64,000 nt of DNA from Paraburkholderia phenazinium (GTDB taxonomy: Bacteria; Pseudomonadota; Gammaproteobacteria; Burkholderiales; Burkholderiaceae). Position 1 is the first letter of the stretch; each line of letters starts with the position of its first letter. This document shows, piece after piece, positions 17,744 to 26,812 of this stretch. The notes beneath the pieces are model-generated. The model had not been told where the DNA came from and did not search any database. It was given only the letters and a program-made list of their open reading frames with translations. The stretch covers positions 4,216,001-4,280,000 of the forward strand of contig NZ_FSRM01000001.1 of the NCBI RefSeq assembly GCF_900141745.1, written 5' to 3'. The position numbers and the translations under genes are program-made.

Positions 17744-18079
17744 TCAGAAACAGTCGAACACGACTTCGACCATCTCATCCGTCACACCCCATACGCTATC
17801 GGTATGGACAGTGACTACGTGAAGCTGGGCGTTTCGCGCATTGCAGTAGGCTGCCGCATGCTTCAATCCAGCGCTTTTGACATGGGACCACGAGGTGAAA
17901 GAGTTGCGCGCGCGACTCGTCAGGCTCAGGTGGCCGTCCTGCCGTGAGCCCACGGTCGAAACGGTCGTGCATGCTGCAAGCAGGGTGATCCCCGCAGCCG
18001 CTGCGCCTTGCTTCACGGTTCCCCGCCAGATAGCGGCGGAGGGGACCGTGAATTGCAAACGGAAGAAGGAATTGGACAT
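17744..18079 (-). CDS. Putative small lipoprotein of unknown function
   Basis: The 111-residue frame starts 'MSNSFFRLQF' and contains a lipobox-like 'GITLLAAC' about 30 residues in, after a rather long basic leader. The downstream mature part has several Cys and ends in 'EMVEVVFDCF'. This suggests a lipid-anchored envelope protein. No family is recognised. The unusually long leader leaves room for a later start. It is transcribed away from the chemotaxis gene's promoter side, so co-transcription with that gene is possible. Confidence 0.55.
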   Translation of the reverse strand: MSNSFFRLQFTVPSAAIWRGTVKQGAAAAGITLLAACTTVSTVGSRQDGHLSLTSRARNSFTSWSHVKSAGLKHAAAYCNARNAQLHVVTVHTDSVWGVTDEMVEVVFDCF

Positions 18080-18220
18080 AAGTGCTGAAGAGAGGACCAA
18101 GGCAGCGTGATTCTATCCGCACAGACGGTCGGACATGTGTCAATTCAAAATACCATGAGTTCGGTCCTCAGTCGAAACATCGATTGCGAAACGTCGATGC
18201 AAAGCGTGACAAATTTGCAC

Positions 18221-19873
18221 TTAGGCAGTCTGGAGAGCAGCACTGCCGTGCAGTTGTCCCGAATAACTCTCGCTCACGCCAGACGGCATCGCAGCAAAGC
18301 CCGCGCTTGGCGCTGCCGACGTGTCATCTTCAAGCCTGAACACCGCCACCGCCTCTCTCAACACAGCCGCCTGTTCTTCCAGCGACTTCGCTGCAGCAGC
18401 GGCCTCTTCGACCAGTGCCGCGTTGTGTTGCGTGACCTCGTCGATCTGGGTAATCGCCTTGTTAACCTGCGCGATACCCTCGCTCTGTTCGAGCGCTGCC
18501 GCTTCGATCTCACCCATGATGCCGGTCACGCGCTCCACCGACTGCATCGCTTCACGCATCGTCTTGCCCGCTTCGGCTACCAGTGAAGCGCCCTGTTCGA
18601 CCTTCGCGGCCGACTCGCCGATCAGCTCCTTGATCTCCTTCGCTGCCGTGCCTGAGCGCTGAGCGAGGCTGCGCACCTCGGACGCCACTACGGCAAACCC
18701 CCGCCCCTGTTCGCCCGCTCGCGCGGCCTCGACCGCCGCGTTCAGCGCGAGAATGTTGGTCTGGAAAGCGATACCTTCGATCATGCCGATAATCTCAGCC
18801 ACCTTGCGCGATGAGGTGGTGATGCCGTCCATCGTCTCCGTCACGCGGCCCACTACGGTGCCGCCGCGCGTCACTGTCTCCAGAGCGCCATGAGCAAGCC
18901 GATTAGCCTGCTGCGCGTTGTCGGCGTTTTGCTTCACCGTCGCCGACAGCTCCTCCATGCTGGCCGCCGTCTCCTCAAGCGCGGCCGCCTGCTGCTCGGT
19001 CCGGCTCGACAGATCAGCGTTACCTGAAGCGATTTCCTTGGCTCCCTGAGTAATCGCGCCCGTGCTGCCGCGCACCTTCGATACGGTGTCGACCAGGCCA
19101 TCGCGCATCTGCGTCAGGGCAGCGAGCAACTGGCCCATCTCATTGCGCGACTTCACCTTCACTGCAATCGTCAGATCGCCGGCGGCAATGCGCTGGAAAT
19201 GCCGAATGGTCTGATTAACGGGCTTGATCACGGCGGCCGAAAGACCGACGCGCGCCATCACGCCAATCACGATCGAAACCACACCGATCGCTGCGAACAA
19301 CAGCGTCGAGATGCGAAAACGCGAAGCAGCCGTTTCGGCCTGAAGTCGCTGGTTATCGGCTTCCAGCTGTTCGAGCGAATCAATCGCTTTCGAATAGGTG
19401 GCGTAGAAACCGTTGGCCGTTTCGCCCTGGATGTTGCGGAAGGTATTGAAGTCGTTGTCCGCGAGCGCCTTGAATTCCGGTTCGATTGCCTGATCGACCA
19501 GGGCGGCGCGTGCCGTCGCCACGGTGTGCGCGAGCCGCTCCTCGTCTGCGCTGCCGAAGGGACCGTCCGCATAGGCATGGAAGTCGTTATTCGATTCGAC
19601 CAGCACCTTGTGCGCAGCCGGCAACAGATCGTCCGTGCTCTTGCCGACACTAAACAAGGTCTCGTAAGTGCCCAGCGCGAGGCGTGCCTGGAGCAGTTTC
19701 GCAGAGCTCTCGTTCAGATGCGTCAGCGCTGCCGAATTGCGCTGCACATCCTGCAGGCCATTGCTCGCGAGCTTGAGCGCGCCGTAACCGACTCCAATCA
19801 CAGTCAGCAAGAACGCGACAAACACGCCGATGACCAGCGTCAATCCGCCCCGAATGGTGATGTTATTTAGCAT
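18221..19873 (-). CDS. Methyl-accepting chemotaxis protein (TarH-type sensor)
   Basis: The 550-residue receptor has a first membrane span at about 8-32, a periplasmic four-helix-bundle domain ('SAALTHLNESSAKLLQARLALGTYETL'-like start), a second span around 190-215 and a HAMP domain. The cytoplasmic signalling helices carry the highly conserved tip from 'EGIAFQTNILALNAAVEAAR' onward. The start at 19873 has GGAGAA upstream. No C-terminal CheR-docking pentapeptide is present. It couples ligand sensing to CheA/CheW; no che genes lie in the window. The ligand is unknown, with amino acids or dicarboxylates typical of the family. Confidence 0.92.
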   Translation of the reverse strand: MLNNITIRGGLTLVIGVFVAFLLTVIGVGYGALKLASNGLQDVQRNSAALTHLNESSAKLLQARLALGTYETLFSVGKSTDDLLPAAHKVLVESNNDFHAYADGPFGSADEERLAHTVATARAALVDQAIEPEFKALADNDFNTFRNIQGETANGFYATYSKAIDSLEQLEADNQRLQAETAASRFRISTLLFAAIGVVSIVIGVMARVGLSAAVIKPVNQTIRHFQRIAAGDLTIAVKVKSRNEMGQLLAALTQMRDGLVDTVSKVRGSTGAITQGAKEIASGNADLSSRTEQQAAALEETAASMEELSATVKQNADNAQQANRLAHGALETVTRGGTVVGRVTETMDGITTSSRKVAEIIGMIEGIAFQTNILALNAAVEAARAGEQGRGFAVVASEVRSLAQRSGTAAKEIKELIGESAAKVEQGASLVAEAGKTMREAMQSVERVTGIMGEIEAAALEQSEGIAQVNKAITQIDEVTQHNAALVEEAAAAAKSLEEQAAVLREAVAVFRLEDDTSAAPSAGFAAMPSGVSESYSGQLHGSAALQTA

Positions 19874-20043
19874 TGTTTCTCCGTATCGTCCTGGTCCTGC
19901 GGCGCATGACCTGGGCTCCCTCACACTTCGCCGCCTCTGGGTTAACGGACGAGCGGACCCCGTGCTAGATAGGGGGAATCCATGACAGGCGGGGGTTTGC
20001 CGGGAGCGACGGAGTCAGTATGTGGGACTGACGGAGGCTGTCG

Positions 20044-20430
20044 TTACCGCTGGGTGACTTTCCACAGAATGGAGAACGTCGTCTCCCCCATGGTCAGATA
20101 GCCGGTCGCCATGCAGTTATCAGAGCGTGGATCACACAAGAGGGTCAGTTTTTGCTTATTGGTGAAATCGAGGTTGACCGGCGGATCAACCTCTGTGTGT
20201 TGCGGTGCCGGTACGTTGTAGACAAAGGGATAGCTCTGTCGCGGTGTTTTCGAGTGATCACCAAGAACGACCAGCGTGCCGCTATGCGCAGGGGCGGGGT
20301 CGAAATGCAACTCGGCCGTATCGGCCATTTGGGTGACACCGGTCATTACCACGGGATGCGAATAACCATCGGCCATGGCAACGCAAGCTACAAAAAGCAG
20401 AATGAAAGCAACGTGAAACTTCCCAAACAT
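20044..20430 (-). CDS. Small secreted protein of unknown function
   Basis: A 128-residue protein with a clear signal peptide ('MFGKFHVAFILLFVACVAMADG'-type leader). The mature part contains two Cys ('LLCDPRSDNCMATG') that could form a disulfide. The longer in-frame extension upstream of 20430 is rejected because the signal peptide would then be buried. No family is recognised. The local base composition is slightly lower in GC than the flanks. It is divergent from the initiating transferase gene. Confidence 0.6.
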   Translation of the reverse strand: MFGKFHVAFILLFVACVAMADGYSHPVVMTGVTQMADTAELHFDPAPAHSGTLVVLGDHSKTPRQSYPFVYNVPAPQHTEVDPPVNLDFTNKQKLTLLCDPRSDNCMATGYLTMGETTFSILWKVTQR

Positions 20431-20609
20431 AGGGCGCACTCTGTCAGACGAACAAGCCGAAAGTATGACTGAACGGCCAATTCTTTTCAGTGGCGATGCG
20501 GTAGTCCTACGGCCGCCGTCGACTGGACCTGATGAGACCACTGGCCGTGGCCGCTGATTGAACTGTAGTCCGTCCCGGCGCGCTTTTCGAGGCCCGCACA
20601 TTTCGTTTG

Positions 20610-20615
20610 TATAAT
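20610..20615 (+). promoter_or_regulatory. Candidate -10 box (TATAAT) of the initiating transferase gene
   Basis: A perfect TATAAT lies 28 bp upstream of the chosen ATG at 20643. The -35 region 17 bp further upstream matches the consensus poorly. The box overlaps a potential TTG start of the longer frame, which argues for the downstream ATG. Confidence 0.5.
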
Positions 20616-20642
20616 TCGGCGTCTTCGCTCAGGCTCACTTTC

Positions 20643-21743
20643 ATGCTTAGTTTCGCGCTCGGGTTTCTCGTCTCACTGCTGGTCACCCTGTTGATCGTGC
20701 GCTACGCGCATTTGCATGAAAAATTCTCCACCGATACCGACCTCTCCGGCGTGCAGAAATTTCACGCCAGCCCAGTGCCGCGGATCGGCGGAACGGGCAT
20801 TCTGATCGGACTGGTGGTGTCGGCCTTGCAGTTGCACTACTCCTACCCCGCCGTCTCCGGAGGCATTCTGGGTCTCGTGGCGTGCGGTCTGCCGGCATTC
20901 GGGTCGGGGCTCGTCGAAGACCTGACCAAGAAGGTTTCGCCGCTCGTGCGGCTCATTTGCACGATGGCCGCAGCGGCCCTCGCCTACTTCCTGCTGAATA
21001 TTGCCGTTACGCGAATCAGCGTGCCGCCGCTCGATTTTCTGCTCTCCTACGCAGTCATTTCGTGTGGGGTGACGGTGCTCGCGGTAGCGGCACTTGCGAA
21101 CGCGGTGAATATCATCGACGGCTTCAACGGACTGGCGTCGATGGTCGCGTTCATGATGTTCGCATCGCTCGCGTATGTGGCGTTCGAGGTATCGGACCCG
21201 GTCGTGCTGTCCGCGTCGCTCATCATGATGGGCGCGGTGATGGGCTTTTTCATCTGGAATTTCCCGGCCGGTCTGATCTTTCTCGGGGACGGGGGGGCGT
21301 ATTTCATCGGCTTCATGCTCGCCGAACTCTCGATCATGCTGGTGATGCGCAACCGCGACGTCTCGGCGTGGTACCCGGTTCTGCTGTTCATGTACCCGAT
21401 CTTCGAGACGTGCTTTTCGATCTACCGGAAGAAGTTTATTCGCGGCATGTCACCGGGAATTCCCGACGGCGTGCATCTCCACATGCTGGTGTACAAGCGG
21501 TTGATGCGCTGGGCCGTTGGGGTACGGACTGCACGCGAATTGACGCGGCGCAATTCGCTGACCTCGCCCTACCTCTGGCTGCTATGTCTGGTGGCTGTGG
21601 TTCCGGCCACGTTGTTCTGGCGGCACACACTGCACCTGTTCTGCTTTGTGATGGTCTTCGCAGCAACTTACGTGTGGTTGTACGTGAGCATCGTGCGGTT
21701 CAAGTCGCCGCGGTGGCTGGTGGTCCGGAGAGGCCGCAAATAA
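20643..21743 (+). CDS. MraY/WecA-family sugar-1-phosphate transferase to undecaprenyl phosphate
   Basis: The 366-residue membrane protein has about ten spans and the family's cytoplasmic motifs: 'KFHASPVPRIGGTG', 'NAVNIIDGFNGLASM' (Asp-rich loop), 'LIFLGDGGAYFIGF' and 'DGVHLHMLVYKR' near the C-terminus. It moves a HexNAc-1-phosphate from UDP-sugar to the lipid carrier and so starts a glycan. It is one of two such enzymes in the locus (the other at 23705-24739), and is convergent with wbpM. Confidence 0.85.
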   Translation: MLSFALGFLVSLLVTLLIVRYAHLHEKFSTDTDLSGVQKFHASPVPRIGGTGILIGLVVSALQLHYSYPAVSGGILGLVACGLPAFGSGLVEDLTKKVSPLVRLICTMAAAALAYFLLNIAVTRISVPPLDFLLSYAVISCGVTVLAVAALANAVNIIDGFNGLASMVAFMMFASLAYVAFEVSDPVVLSASLIMMGAVMGFFIWNFPAGLIFLGDGGAYFIGFMLAELSIMLVMRNRDVSAWYPVLLFMYPIFETCFSIYRKKFIRGMSPGIPDGVHLHMLVYKRLMRWAVGVRTARELTRRNSLTSPYLWLLCLVAVVPATLFWRHTLHLFCFVMVFAATYVWLYVSIVRFKSPRWLVVRRGRK

Positions 21744-21744
21744 C

Positions 21745-21770
21745 AAAAAGGAGCACTGGGCGCCTTTTTT
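21745..21770. terminator. Bidirectional terminator between convergent genes
   Basis: AAAAAGG and CCTTTTTT form a 7-bp stem with an 11-bp loop between the two convergent stop codons. The A/T-rich ends supply a T run in either direction. Confidence 0.55.
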
Positions 21771-21812
21771 GCCTCTCGCGCAGTACCTGCGGGCCCGCGT
21801 AATTCCAATCCT

Positions 21813-23699
21813 TCACAGCGCGGCGCGAACATCCGTCACCGCCGGAACACTTTGCAGCGGCGGCGCGAGGTTCGGCTGATACTCAGGCACCCAGCGCCGC
21901 AGATCGCGGCGCACTTCGTCGTCTGCCGGCACGCGGTGCTGCATCAGCCACGGCAGCAGTTCGTCCAGCAGGTTGTCGGGCACGCCGCGCGCCTGCGCGA
22001 TCCGCAACTTGGTATGCGGGGTACGCGTGGTCGTTTCGTCGTCCGCCAGCAATTCTTCGTACAGCTTCTCGCCCGGCCGCAGACCCGTAAAGACGATGCG
22101 GATGTGCTCCTCACTGAAGCCGTATAACCGAATAAGGTCGCGGGCAAGATCCACGATCTTCACTGGCTCGCCCATGTCGAGAATAAAAATCTCGCCGCCG
22201 CGTCCCATGCTCGACGCCTGCAACACAAGTTGCGAAGCCTCGGGAATAGTCATGAAGAAACGCGTGATCTCAGGGTGAGTCACGGTGACCGGACCACCCT
22301 TCGCGATCTGCTGCTGGAACTTCGGAATCACGCTGCCGGCGCTGCCGAGCACATTGCCAAAACGCACCGTCTCGAACTGCGTCCGCGAACTTGTTTGCTG
22401 CAAGGCCTGACACGCCATCTCCGCCAGCCGTTTGCTCGCACCCATGACGTTGGTCGGGTTGACCGCCTTATCGGTCGAGATCAACACGAAGTGCCTGACG
22501 TCATGACGGATCGCCGCGCGCGCCACACGGTAGGTACCGAGGACGTTGTTGCGCACTGCCTGCCATGCGTTCTGCTCTTCCATCAGCGGCACATGCTTGT
22601 AGGCCGCGGCGTGAAAGACGATATGCGGCGTATACCGCGACAGCACGTGATCGAGCAGCAGCGAATCTTTCGCATCGCCGATCACCGGCACCACGGACAA
22701 GCCAGGGAAGCGGTCGTGCAACTCTTCGGTGAGCTTGTACATCGCGAACTCGGACAAATCGTAGGCGATGAGTTGAGCCGGCTCGAAGCGCAGAATCTGA
22801 CGGCACAGTTCCGAGCCGATCGAACCGCCCGCTCCGGTCACCATCACCACGCGATTGCGGAGCAGTGCCTCCACGTGCGGCGTATCGATCTTCACCGGAT
22901 CGCGACCCAGCAAGTCTTCAAGGTCGATCTGGCGCACGCGCGACAGGAACGCCTGCCCCTGCGTCAGCGTGGTCAACGCCGGCAACACCATTGCGCGCAC
23001 GCCCGCACGCACGCAGAGCGTTGCGACGCGACGCTGCGCTTCGACTGAAGCCGAAGGGATGGCGATGATCGCGTATTCGGTCTTGAGCGATTCGGCGAGC
23101 TGCGGCAATTCGCTAATCGGGCCTAAGACCTTGTAGCCATAAATTTCGCGGCCATGCTTAGACACATCGTCGTCGAGCAGCCCAACGAGCCGCCACTCGC
23201 TCGAGCGTGAGAGTTCACGAGCGAGGCTCGCGCCTGCGGAACCTGCGCCCAGAACCACGACCGGCTTACCCTGCGCAACCAGGCCACCGTAAAGATAAAA
23301 CTCTTTGGTCGCCCGATAGAGCGCGCGCGAGCCGCCCATGGCAAGGAAAAGAAACAGCGGCGAAACCACCAGCACGGAGCGCGGAACGATTGGAATGGGC
23401 TGAACCATCACCGACACGACCATCGCGACTACTGCGCCGGTTGCGACCGACTTCGCAATCCGGATGAGGTCCGGCAGGCTAGCGAACACCCACATGCCCC
23501 GGTATAGGCCAAAAATCCGGAACATCACGCCGTAGACCGGTAGCACCCAGACCAGTGAATGCAATGCGCCCGCCCGGAAATCCACCGGGACGGAACCGTT
23601 GAAACGGATGACGTACGCGACGAGCCACGCCGCGCAGACCGCACACAGGTCGAATAGAAATGCGCTGAGAGATAGCAGCGAGGCCTTGTTTCTTAGCAT
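21813..23699 (-). CDS. wbpM: UDP-GlcNAc 4,6-dehydratase, membrane-bound WbpM/CapD type
   Basis: This 628-residue protein has four N-terminal spans (to about 125), a CoA-binding-like Rossmann domain ('VVVLGAGSAGASLAREL', about 145-160) and a second, catalytic Rossmann domain starting 'VTGAGGSIGSEL' (287-298). The active site shows 'STDKAVNPTNVMGASKR' with Met419 and Lys423, the Met-Lys variant typical of WbpM instead of Tyr-Lys. It converts UDP-GlcNAc to the 4-keto-6-deoxy intermediate for QuiNAc or FucNAc. It lies 5 bp after the wbpL-like gene in the order V-L-M known from Pseudomonas. Confidence 0.93.
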   Translation of the reverse strand: MLRNKASLLSLSAFLFDLCAVCAAWLVAYVIRFNGSVPVDFRAGALHSLVWVLPVYGVMFRIFGLYRGMWVFASLPDLIRIAKSVATGAVVAMVVSVMVQPIPIVPRSVLVVSPLFLFLAMGGSRALYRATKEFYLYGGLVAQGKPVVVLGAGSAGASLARELSRSSEWRLVGLLDDDVSKHGREIYGYKVLGPISELPQLAESLKTEYAIIAIPSASVEAQRRVATLCVRAGVRAMVLPALTTLTQGQAFLSRVRQIDLEDLLGRDPVKIDTPHVEALLRNRVVMVTGAGGSIGSELCRQILRFEPAQLIAYDLSEFAMYKLTEELHDRFPGLSVVPVIGDAKDSLLLDHVLSRYTPHIVFHAAAYKHVPLMEEQNAWQAVRNNVLGTYRVARAAIRHDVRHFVLISTDKAVNPTNVMGASKRLAEMACQALQQTSSRTQFETVRFGNVLGSAGSVIPKFQQQIAKGGPVTVTHPEITRFFMTIPEASQLVLQASSMGRGGEIFILDMGEPVKIVDLARDLIRLYGFSEEHIRIVFTGLRPGEKLYEELLADDETTTRTPHTKLRIAQARGVPDNLLDELLPWLMQHRVPADDEVRRDLRRWVPEYQPNLAPPLQSVPAVTDVRAAL

Positions 23700-23704
23700 C
23701 AGCG

Positions 23705-24739
23705 TTATACCTCAGTTGATTGTTCAGACAGTGTTGATTGAAAACGACGCCAGCGCAAATCGACCGCCGCGCCCATCAGGCTCAGAACGACGATCCATGC
23801 CGCGACCACGCACCATTGAACAGCCGCAGAACGGCCAAGTATGCTTAAAGCAATCATTATGCCTGTGGCCATCACCGCATACCATAAGCTGGCGGTTCCA
23901 GCGTGACCCACGCCCGAGCGCACCATGCGTTGATAGTAGTGCTCCCGGTGCGCTTGCCAAAACTTTTCGCCACGCAAAAGGCGGCGGGCGAGCGTGATCG
24001 AGGCGTCGGTGATGAACGGCGCAAACACCATGAAAGGGAGCCAGATAGGCCAGGCACCGCCCAGCCAGCCCCAATACCCTAACGCGCCGGCCAGAAAGCC
24101 CAGCGAGATCGAGCCTGCATCGCCGAGAAAAATTCGCGCCGGGTGGAAATTGAACAACAGAAAGCCCAGCGCCGCGCCAGCGACCGCGGCGCACGCCATT
24201 GCCAGTTCGGGCATCGAATGGCCGCCGATGAGCGCGGCCACGGCGTAACCGCCGAAGCCGAATAGCGCCATGCCACCGGCCAAACCGTCCGCGCCATCCA
24301 TAAAATTGTAAAGATTGACCAGCCAGAGCATCAAAAACGACAGGACGGCGAGCACCCACCATGGCACCGGCGCAGGATTGAGCACGACGAACCCCACCAC
24401 CGCGATCACATGCGCGGCAAATCTAACCCGGGCGGGTAGTCCACGGCGGTCGTCGATCTGCGAAACCGCCGCCAAGAAAGCCGCCGCCACGGCTGCGCTC
24501 CACAGGCTCGGCGCCATGAGCAACGTTGCTATCACCGATACCGGCACCATCCCCCAGCCACCCACTCGCGGCGTGGGGCGAACGTGCAGCGAACGGTCGT
24601 TCGGGATGTCAGTGGCGAGACGCCATGCCAGACCGGTCTTCAACAACGCGAGGAGAATCGCCGCACAAACGACCGCGGCTGCCGCTGCGACCACGCCGAC
24701 ACCTGTCCAAAGTGAATTTCCAAAAACTTGCATGAGCAT
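23705..24739 (-). CDS. wbpL: WbpL-like MraY-family glycosyl-1-phosphate transferase
   Basis: About 344 residues, with ten or so membrane spans and 'DIPNDRSLHVRPTPRVGG', 'NLYNFMDGADGLAGG', 'IFLGDAGSISLGF' and 'FWQAHREHYYQRM', all typical of the WbpL/WecA group. The start at 24739 is preferred because GAGG precedes it and it lies just after the wbpV-like stop; longer in-frame starts lie within that gene. It initiates the O-unit with a dideoxy-HexNAc (QuiNAc/FucNAc) or GlcNAc phosphate. Confidence 0.9.
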   Translation of the reverse strand: MLMQVFGNSLWTGVGVVAAAAAVVCAAILLALLKTGLAWRLATDIPNDRSLHVRPTPRVGGWGMVPVSVIATLLMAPSLWSAAVAAAFLAAVSQIDDRRGLPARVRFAAHVIAVVGFVVLNPAPVPWWVLAVLSFLMLWLVNLYNFMDGADGLAGGMALFGFGGYAVAALIGGHSMPELAMACAAVAGAALGFLLFNFHPARIFLGDAGSISLGFLAGALGYWGWLGGAWPIWLPFMVFAPFITDASITLARRLLRGEKFWQAHREHYYQRMVRSGVGHAGTASLWYAVMATGIMIALSILGRSAAVQWCVVAAWIVVLSLMGAAVDLRWRRFQSTLSEQSTEV

Positions 24740-24747
24740 GGACGACC

Positions 24748-25704
24748 TCAACGCGTCGATCGATACCAACGGGCCGTCGCAGCCAGACCGTCTTCGGTGG
24801 AATACGGAGGTTGCCAACCCAGAACGGAGCGGATCCGGCCTGAATCGACCTGCAGACTGCCAACGAGGCGCTCGACCTGCGGCAAGCGGTGCGTCAGCCG
24901 TCCTGCCAATCGCAGCCAACTCGTCGGCACCGGCACGAGCCGCGCAGGCCTCTCCAAATGCCTGCCCAACGAGCGCGCCAGTCCAGCGACCGTCGGGTCG
25001 TCACCATCCGCGACGTGGAAGCATTGACGCGCAGCACGCGGATCGGTCGCACAACGCGCCAGCGCGTCCGCGAGGTTGTCGACATACACCAGGCTGCGCC
25101 TTGCGCGAACTGAGCCAAGGGGCAGCGGCATACGCTTCCAGACGGCATCCATCAGGCGCAGGAAGTTGGCACGCACGTCCGGGCCATAGACCAGCGGCGG
25201 CCGCACAATCACGATGTCGAGCCCGGTTTCCTCGCCGAAGCGCAGCAGAGCCTGTTCGGCGGCGTACTTCGAACGGCCATAGGCGTCTTGCGGAGCGGGC
25301 AGATCGTCTTCGCGCAGCGGTCGCCCCAAATCGCCCTCGGCTAAGGCCTTGATGCTGCTAACGAAAACAAAGCGCCGGACACCGTTGTGCAAGGCCGCCT
25401 CGGCGATCCGCAACGTACCGTCGACGTTGGTAGCGTGGAAGGCCGCATCGGGGTCCACGGCATCGTCATTGAGGACGTGCACGCGCGCTGCCAGATGCAC
25501 TACGCTCTCGGGTCGCAGGCCTCGCGGCCAATCGGTCTTCACGTCCTCGAAATCCTTCCCGGCGCTCACCCACTCGTGCACGCCATCAGGACAACCGCCT
25601 GCCTGCCGCACAAGGCCTGTGACTGCGTGTCCGCCGTCAACGAGCGCACGGCACAGCGCCCGCCCGACAAAACCATTTGCGCCGGTTACGAGGATCTGGC
25701 TCAT
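24748..25704 (-). CDS. NAD-dependent 4-ketohexosamine reductase/epimerase, WbpV/WbpK-like
   Basis: The 318-residue short-chain dehydrogenase starts 'SQILVTGANGFVGRALCRAL' (NAD-binding), has 'FVFVSSIKAL' and the catalytic 'YGRSKYAAEQ' (YxxxK). In P. aeruginosa the homologous genes reduce the WbpM product to UDP-QuiNAc or UDP-FucNAc. The order wbpV-wbpL-wbpM supports that here. The ATG at 25704 follows GGAAG and is preferred to a GTG two codons upstream. Whether QuiNAc or FucNAc is made cannot be read from sequence alone. Confidence 0.85.
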   Translation of the reverse strand: MSQILVTGANGFVGRALCRALVDGGHAVTGLVRQAGGCPDGVHEWVSAGKDFEDVKTDWPRGLRPESVVHLAARVHVLNDDAVDPDAAFHATNVDGTLRIAEAALHNGVRRFVFVSSIKALAEGDLGRPLREDDLPAPQDAYGRSKYAAEQALLRFGEETGLDIVIVRPPLVYGPDVRANFLRLMDAVWKRMPLPLGSVRARRSLVYVDNLADALARCATDPRAARQCFHVADGDDPTVAGLARSLGRHLERPARLVPVPTSWLRLAGRLTHRLPQVERLVGSLQVDSGRIRSVLGWQPPYSTEDGLAATARWYRSTR

Positions 25705-26546
25705 AGCCACTTCCAGCCGAAGCGGCTAAAGAACTTGTACGCCGACGCCATAAACATCTTGATATGGGCCGAACCTTTGCGCGCGGCGCCGCCGCCATGG
25801 TGCAGTACGCGCACAGCCGGTGCGTAGACGACGCGAGCTACGTCATGCGCCCGCAGGCTCAGGTCGTAGTCCTCGAAGTACAGGAAATAGCGCGCGTCGA
25901 AACCCGCCAGTTGCTTGAGCACGCCAGTGCGGAACAACATGAAACAGCCACTCACGATTGGCGGGTCCCAGACAATGTCGCGTTCGTTGATCACATCGCG
26001 CATTTCGTAACGGGCAAGACGGCGCGTGAACAGACGGCGCACGCTGCCCGGCAGAAAGCCCCGTACGAAGAGGTCGAGCAAGGTCGGGTAGCGGCGACAC
26101 AAAAACTGCTGATGGCCCTGTTCGTCGCCGATCCATGGCGTCAAAAGGCCGACCTCGGGGTTGGCTTCGAAAAAGTCGACTGCGCGCAGCAGTGCGTCGC
26201 GGTCCAGATCGATGTCCGGGTTGAGCACGAGGTGATAACGGCTAGCCGTACGCTCGATAGCCAGATTGTGGCCGCGACCGTAGCCGACATTGCCATGACC
26301 GCTGAGAATGGACGTCTCGATGCGATGTGTTTTCAGTGCGTCGAGCTCGCGTTGGACGTCCGGCAAGCCACCGTTATCGACGATATACAGCGTAACCGGC
26401 AGACCGGGACGTACGGCCCGCAGTGCTTCACAGGCGGCGCCAAGGCTCGCGAGCGTACTCGTTAATTGGGCCAGCTCCGGCCGATAGACGACAACGGAGA
26501 CGGACAGCCCTTCAGTTTCTGGACGCGGCGCGCTTGTAGCATTCAT
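25701..26546 (-). CDS. Family 2 glycosyltransferase, rhamnosyltransferase-like
   Basis: About 281 residues with a GT-A fold: 'LSVSVVVYRPELAQLTSTLASL', 'LYIVDNGG', 'GNVGYGRGHNLA', the donor-binding 'LVLNPDIDLD' (DxD) and the late 'GFDARYFLYFEDYDLSLRAH' with the acidic ED/D pair. It resembles WbbL/RfbF-type rhamnosyltransferases. It overlaps the start of the wbpV-like gene by 4 bp, so it is translationally coupled with it. The start at 26546 is chosen over an upstream TTG. The sugar donor is inferred. Confidence 0.85.
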   Translation of the reverse strand: MNATSAPRPETEGLSVSVVVYRPELAQLTSTLASLGAACEALRAVRPGLPVTLYIVDNGGLPDVQRELDALKTHRIETSILSGHGNVGYGRGHNLAIERTASRYHLVLNPDIDLDRDALLRAVDFFEANPEVGLLTPWIGDEQGHQQFLCRRYPTLLDLFVRGFLPGSVRRLFTRRLARYEMRDVINERDIVWDPPIVSGCFMLFRTGVLKQLAGFDARYFLYFEDYDLSLRAHDVARVVYAPAVRVLHHGGGAARKGSAHIKMFMASAYKFFSRFGWKWL

Positions 26547-26726
26547 GTAAGTGAGAACTGCGTGTCTTATGGACGACACTTCGTTGTGTGGCCGCAACAA
26601 CCCCGGAGTGTGCGCAATGTTGTGCAGTTCGGCAACCCGATTTTCCTTTTGTTACTGCGCACGAAGCCACCATCAAGCCCCAGTTATTTTGCCTCAATTC
26701 AGGCTGCAGACTGCAAAATAAATGGA

Positions 26727-26740
26727 CTTACACGTGTAAG
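26727..26740. promoter_or_regulatory. Perfect 14-bp palindrome, possible operator
   Basis: CTTACACGTGTAAG is fully self-complementary and lies about 180 bp upstream of the glycosyltransferase-wbpV-L-M unit, within a 266-bp gap. This shape is typical of a binding site for a dimeric regulator, but no known regulator box is matched. Confidence 0.4.
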
Positions 26741-26812
26741 GTCGTGAAGGATTTCTTGCCGCCCCAAGGCCGGATGTGGCCCACCCTGCGGCTTGGTCTT
26801 CCTGGCTGCGAC

